A DNA stretch of 36,912 nucleotides from Acidobacteriota bacterium (GTDB lineage Bacteria > Acidobacteriota > Terriglobia > Terriglobales > Acidobacteriaceae), in NCBI GenBank assembly GCA_003225075.1, contig QIAP01000037.1:1-36912 (forward strand), in the 5' to 3' direction. This document shows, one piece after another, positions 33,571 to 36,912 of the stretch. The notes under the pieces are model-generated. The model saw only the letters and a program-made list of their open reading frames with translations, was not told the origin of the DNA and ran no database searches. The translations under genes were made by a program, and so were the position numbers. Position 1 is the stretch's first letter. The number at the start of each line of letters is the position of its first letter.

Positions 33571-34551
33571 ATGAGAAATGTTTCGCGCGTTGCCGTCCTG
33601 CTGCTCATCTGGTATCCGCTGCTCGCGCCGGCGCAGAGTCCGGCCACCCAATCGGCCGCAGCACCTGCCTCCGATCAAAACTCTATTTTGAATCTCTACG
33701 ACGCCTTCGGCTACCAGAAGCGTGGCACCATTCTTGACTGGGGCTTTTCGGCGCTTGTCCACTACAACGGCAAAACCATTCTCTTTGACACCGGCAATAG
33801 CGCCGATGGGTTTGAGCACAACGTCAAGGCGCTGGGTGTGGACCTCAACCAGGTTGACATCGCCGTACTCTCGCACCGTCACGCCGACCACATCTCGGGC
33901 TTCGACTACATGTTAAAAGTCAAGCCCGCGGTGAAAGCTTATCTCCCCGCCGATCCCGTGTTGGGCGCGCCGATGCACTACACATTCTCCCATGACACGA
34001 AGGAATCCCTGGCCGGCCTGCCACGCGAACAGTTGTATTTCGGCGGCGGTGTCAATTCCATAGACTACAAGCCCGGCGACCGCTTTCATGGGGCCAACCA
34101 AGAGTATGTGGAGGCGAGTAGGGAGGTTGCTGCCGGCGTCTACCTGATCGTCACCCGCTCGGTCATGATGGGCGACTTCAACGCCTATCCGCCCAGCGAA
34201 CCCGGACATCCCGACCTCGCCGGCTTTCCGGAACTTTCGCTGGCGCTGAAGACTGAAAAAGGGGTGGTTCTGATCACGGGCTGCTCGCACAGCAAAGTCG
34301 AAGTGATTATCCGTGCGGCGAAACAGTATCTTGGTAGCAATATCGAGCTGGTCGAAGGCGGATTCCACCTCTTTCCCTACGACGCTGGGTACATCTCGAA
34401 CCTCGCCAAGCAGATGAAAGACGAGCTTGGGGTGCGGCGGGTGGCACCGGCGCATTGCACCGGCAATCTGGCCTTCAAGATTTTCCGCGATCTGTATGGA
34501 GCGAACTACAACTACGCCGGCGTGGAATCTGAGGTCACGTTCTCGCACTGA
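33571..34551 (+). CDS. Exported metallo-beta-lactamase-fold protein (COG1237-like)
   Basis: A 326-residue MBL-fold hydrolase. A signal peptide (RVAVLLLIWYPLLAPAQ) precedes the mature domain. The metal site is SHRHADHISGF (HxHxDH), with GCSHSKVE and PAHCTGNL supplying later ligands. ILFDTGNSADGFEHN and the overall layout match the COG1237 branch related to 7,8-dihydropterin-6-yl-methyl-4-(beta-D-ribofuranosyl)aminobenzene-phosphate synthase. An exported member of that branch probably acts on another substrate. The ATG at 33571 is preceded by GGAGG, so the open frame's earlier start (33406) is rejected. The gene lies divergent to the MFS gene. Confidence 0.87.
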   Translation: MRNVSRVAVLLLIWYPLLAPAQSPATQSAAAPASDQNSILNLYDAFGYQKRGTILDWGFSALVHYNGKTILFDTGNSADGFEHNVKALGVDLNQVDIAVLSHRHADHISGFDYMLKVKPAVKAYLPADPVLGAPMHYTFSHDTKESLAGLPREQLYFGGGVNSIDYKPGDRFHGANQEYVEASREVAAGVYLIVTRSVMMGDFNAYPPSEPGHPDLAGFPELSLALKTEKGVVLITGCSHSKVEVIIRAAKQYLGSNIELVEGGFHLFPYDAGYISNLAKQMKDELGVRRVAPAHCTGNLAFKIFRDLYGANYNYAGVESEVTFSH

Positions 34552-34764
34552 GAATCGCGGGCTGGGCTAGCGCCCCAAGGTGGACGTTCAAGGTGCTATT
34601 TGTCTTTGGCCCGCCGAACCAGGCTTTGGGCGCTCAATTCCAGCCAATCCCCTATAAACCCTAGCCCGGTTTTTTGCAACAAATCACAATAGAAACAGCC
34701 GGAACCAAGGGCCTTGAGCCTCTCCGCCGAAGCCTTCAGGTACTGGGTTTTGAGGAGAGTGAAC

Positions 34765-35958
34765 ATGAGAACCATCGCAAGTCGTGGCGTCGTCGCGGCC
34801 GCGATCTTAGCCGCAAATTTGACTATCATTTCGGTGGCCAGCTTTCAGGCGCAGGCACAAACTTTCGCGGTACTGTACGCGTTCAAAGCATCGCCGGATG
34901 GTGCGAACCCCTTCAATGGCGTGGCGAAGGACAGCGCGGGCAACCTCTACGGCACCACCGAATCGGGCGGGAAGTTCAACAACTGGGGCACGATCTTCAC
35001 GGTCGATACGTCCAACAACGAGACTATCCTCTACAACTTCACCGGCGGCAACGATGGCGGGCATCCTGGAGCAGGCCTGGTCCGGGACAGCGCGGGCAAC
35101 CTGTATGGCACCACGCTAGTGGGCGGCGCCTCCGGCAAAGGTGTTGTGTTTAAGCTCGACACTGCCGGCAAGTTGACGGTGCTACACACCTTTACCGGGA
35201 CCGGAGGCGACGGATCTTTTCCGAGCGGAGGTTTGATCCGCGACTCCGCGGGAAACCTCTACGGCACCACGTCATCAGGCGGCAGAGCTGGATTGGGAAT
35301 CGTATTCAAGCTCAACACAGCGAACAAGGAAATTGTGCTTCGCAGTTTCATGGGAGGGAGCGACGGTGGCCGTCCCGGAGGCGGTTTGATTCGGGACGCG
35401 TCCGGCAATCTCTATGGCACCACCGCCATCGGCGGCAATACTGCCTGCAACAAACCCTATGGCTGCGGAACAGTATTCAAGTTAGACAGCACTGCGAGAG
35501 AAACCATTCTGCACAGATTCTCTGAAAGCAGCGGCGACGGGCAATTTCCGGAGGGTGGTTTGGTGCGGGACTCTACGGGCAACCTATACGGTACTACTTC
35601 GGTAGGCGGCGCTTCCTTCGTAGGAACGGTGTTCAGGCTGAACGCGAGTGGCAAGGAGACCATCCTATACGCCTTCAAGGCGAGCGGCGGGGACGGTCAA
35701 ACTCCTGTCGCGAGTCTGGTTCGGGATAGCGCGGGCAATCTCTACGGCATTGCCGAGTACGGGGGCACCACCGGGTACGGCGCCGTGTTCAAAGTAGACA
35801 GTTCCGGCAAGGAGACTGTGCTGCACCGCTTTAATTACCCAACGGACGGCGGCTATCCCATGGGCTCCTTAATCCGAAACAGTGCCGGCAGCCTCTATGG
35901 CATGACGTCGAACGGCGGCGCGCACAACGCGGGAACGGTCTTCAAAGTCGTGCCTTGA
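34765..35958 (+). CDS. Exported GloVer-type tandem-repeat protein
   Basis: A 397-residue secreted protein. A signal peptide (VVAAAILAANLTIISVASFQAQA) is followed by seven copies of a repeat of about 50 residues. The consensus is LxRDSAGNLYGTTxxGGxxGxGTVFKLDxxGKETVLHxF. The NLYGTT core is exact in five copies and becomes NLYGIA and SLYGMT in the last two. This is the GloVer repeat, probably a beta-propeller of seven blades. Such proteins are common in Acidobacteriota and related soil bacteria and carry various C-terminal anchors. Here the gene ends directly after the repeats, with no anchor domain. The ATG at 34765 follows GAGGAGAG. Function unknown. Confidence 0.9.
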   Translation: MRTIASRGVVAAAILAANLTIISVASFQAQAQTFAVLYAFKASPDGANPFNGVAKDSAGNLYGTTESGGKFNNWGTIFTVDTSNNETILYNFTGGNDGGHPGAGLVRDSAGNLYGTTLVGGASGKGVVFKLDTAGKLTVLHTFTGTGGDGSFPSGGLIRDSAGNLYGTTSSGGRAGLGIVFKLNTANKEIVLRSFMGGSDGGRPGGGLIRDASGNLYGTTAIGGNTACNKPYGCGTVFKLDSTARETILHRFSESSGDGQFPEGGLVRDSTGNLYGTTSVGGASFVGTVFRLNASGKETILYAFKASGGDGQTPVASLVRDSAGNLYGIAEYGGTTGYGAVFKVDSSGKETVLHRFNYPTDGGYPMGSLIRNSAGSLYGMTSNGGAHNAGTVFKVVP

Positions 35959-35984
35959 ACTAATTGCGCAAGCAGCGGATGGAT

Positions 35985-36005
35985 GGACGGGCGTCTTGCC
36001 CGTCC
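35985..36005. terminator. Hairpin between convergent genes, possible terminator
   Basis: GGACGGGC (35985-35992) pairs perfectly with GCCCGTCC (35998-36005) around GTCTT. It lies 27 bases after the GloVer stop and between convergent genes. No T-tract follows on either side, so termination is uncertain. Confidence 0.45.
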
Positions 36006-36057
36006 GCGCCCTGAACTGTTTGTCAGACCACCACCCGCCTCGCCACGATCACCGGAT

Positions 36058-36912
36058 TTACACCTTGATAAAGATTTGCTTCTTCCATAACAGCCAGAGC
36101 AGAAGCCAGCAAAACGACACAGCGCATGCGGAGTACAGCAGCGAAGCGATCGCCGGGCTGGCGCCTAGCGATAGGAACCAGGAATTGGCGGCGTCGTACC
36201 ACATGACCCGGGTGCCGTTGGGGCCTGCGATTGTGAAGGTGTATCCAGGGCCGTAGACGAAGGAGTCAGCTACGAAGCCTGCAATCGAATTCATCCCAAA
36301 CACCAGGAGGGGGAAGGTCCAGGCGCCACGCCACTGCTTGATTTCGAGCACCCAATAAAGCAATGCGAGGAAGACCAAAGCAAAGCCGGCGGTGAACAGC
36401 ACAAACGAACTGGTCCAGAGATTCTTGTTGATGGGGAACCAGATGTGCCAGATCCTGCCGGCAACCAAGCCAAGAATTCCAAACAACAACAGGCGGATGG
36501 CTTTCGTGGCGGGACTTTTTTCCGAGCGGAGCCAATAGCCGGTGACCACGCCGATCAAGATTGTCCCGATGGCGGGAATAGTACTGATGATTCCTTCCGG
36601 ATCGCGCGTCACGTTATAAAGACGGCCCATGAACAACTTGCGGTCGAGCCAGGCGACGATGTTGCGGTCGGGATCCATGAAAGGGATGTCGCGGCCGGGA
36701 ACGCCAAAACCCGGCACTGGCAGGAAACGCATGATGGCCCAATAGCCCACGAGGCAGGCGGCGATGGCGATGAGTTGTCCGCGGCGGTTCGACCAGAGCA
36801 CGAGAATCGCGGCCACAAAGTAGCACAGCGCAATGCGCTGGGTAACTCCTTCAAAACGCCAACTGTGAAGAGGCACCCCCACAATGGGAGAGGCGTTCAC
36901 CAGGATGCCGAT
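36058..36912 (-). CDS. DUF5009/COG4299 membrane acyltransferase-like protein (5' end outside window)
   Basis: The frame is open to the right edge of the window, so the N-terminus is missing; 285 codons are visible. The protein is polytopic, with about seven helices seen. Segments typical of the heparan-alpha-glucosaminide N-acetyltransferase-like/NagX family are RFEGVTQRIALCYFVAA, PGFGVPGRDIPFMDPDRNI, DPEGIISTIPAIGTILIGV and VFGMNSIAGFVADS. The family transfers acyl groups across a membrane to amino sugars or related molecules. The catalytic His region should lie in the missing N-terminal part. Nothing in the context here identifies the substrate. Confidence 0.85.
   Translation of the reverse strand: MGILVNASPIVGVPLHSWRFEGVTQRIALCYFVAAILVLWSNRRGQLIAIAACLVGYWAIMRFLPVPGFGVPGRDIPFMDPDRNIVAWLDRKLFMGRLYNVTRDPEGIISTIPAIGTILIGVVTGYWLRSEKSPATKAIRLLLFGILGLVAGRIWHIWFPINKNLWTSSFVLFTAGFALVFLALLYWVLEIKQWRGAWTFPLLVFGMNSIAGFVADSFVYGPGYTFTIAGPNGTRVMWYDAANSWFLSLGASPAIASLLYSACAVSFCWLLLWLLWKKQIFIKV

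Noticed and set aside
1-36912. CRISPR array, prophage or insertion sequence
   Set aside because: No regularly spaced repeats, transposase, integrase or phage structural genes are visible on either strand.

Overview
The window looks like chromosome from an Acidobacteriota (Terriglobia-like) bacterium. This is inferred from gene content, not from a marker gene. Pointers are two tandem secreted VWA proteins of the acidobacterial VWFA-related type, a winged-helix/TPR regulator, a GloVer tandem-repeat protein, a lactonase-like beta-propeller lipoprotein, a DUF5916 outer-membrane protein fragment, and several small secreted families common in that phylum. Base composition is moderately GC-rich and the genes are mostly ordinary housekeeping and accessory functions. 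I see no prophage, insertion sequence, CRISPR array or secondary-metabolite cluster.

Layout. 1-3150: a truncated heavy-metal-type sensor kinase is joined directly to the C-terminal part of a DUF5916 protein. A ChrB-type chromate-resistance protein and a translationally coupled MFS transporter follow. 3477-6143: a GMC flavoprotein oxidoreductase fused to a DUF1080 (3-keto-glycoside hydrolase/lyase-like) domain. 6392-7518: the most unusual stretch. On the minus strand there is an initiator tRNA-fMet gene interrupted by a 251-nt group I intron in its anticodon loop, with its own promoter and terminator hairpin. Beside it is an exported peroxiredoxin whose catalytic cysteine codon is TGA followed by a SECIS-like hairpin, so it is probably a selenoprotein. 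7734-14830: long-chain acyl-CoA synthetase, thiG, a small secreted protein, ftsB with a phosphohexomutase, a frameshifted double-cupin gene, cutA and an extreme Arg/Asp heptad-repeat protein. 15113-17282: a reverse-transsulfuration pair (CBS-like and CGL-like PLP enzymes). 17373-19650: the overlapping VWA pair. 19821-24600: DUF1015, N-acetylmuramoyl-L-alanine amidase, GerMN protein, rph and a frameshifted membrane protein. 24745-26655: lacD-type aldolase and an SDR. 27222-36912: the winged-helix/TPR regulator (frameshifted twice), small secreted proteins, the beta-propeller lipoprotein, a second MFS transporter paralogous to the first, a metallo-beta-lactamase-fold protein, a GloVer protein and the start-truncated DUF5009/COG4299 membrane acyltransferase-like gene.

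A caution for the reader: three genes (double cupin, the 24092 membrane protein, the TPR regulator) are broken by five single-base deletions in total, two or three of them in homopolymers. In each gene, adding back the missing bases restores a full-length frame. This pattern fits sequencing or assembly error at least as well as real gene decay. The TGA in the peroxiredoxin is different: the frame is continuous and the TGA sits exactly at the catalytic position.
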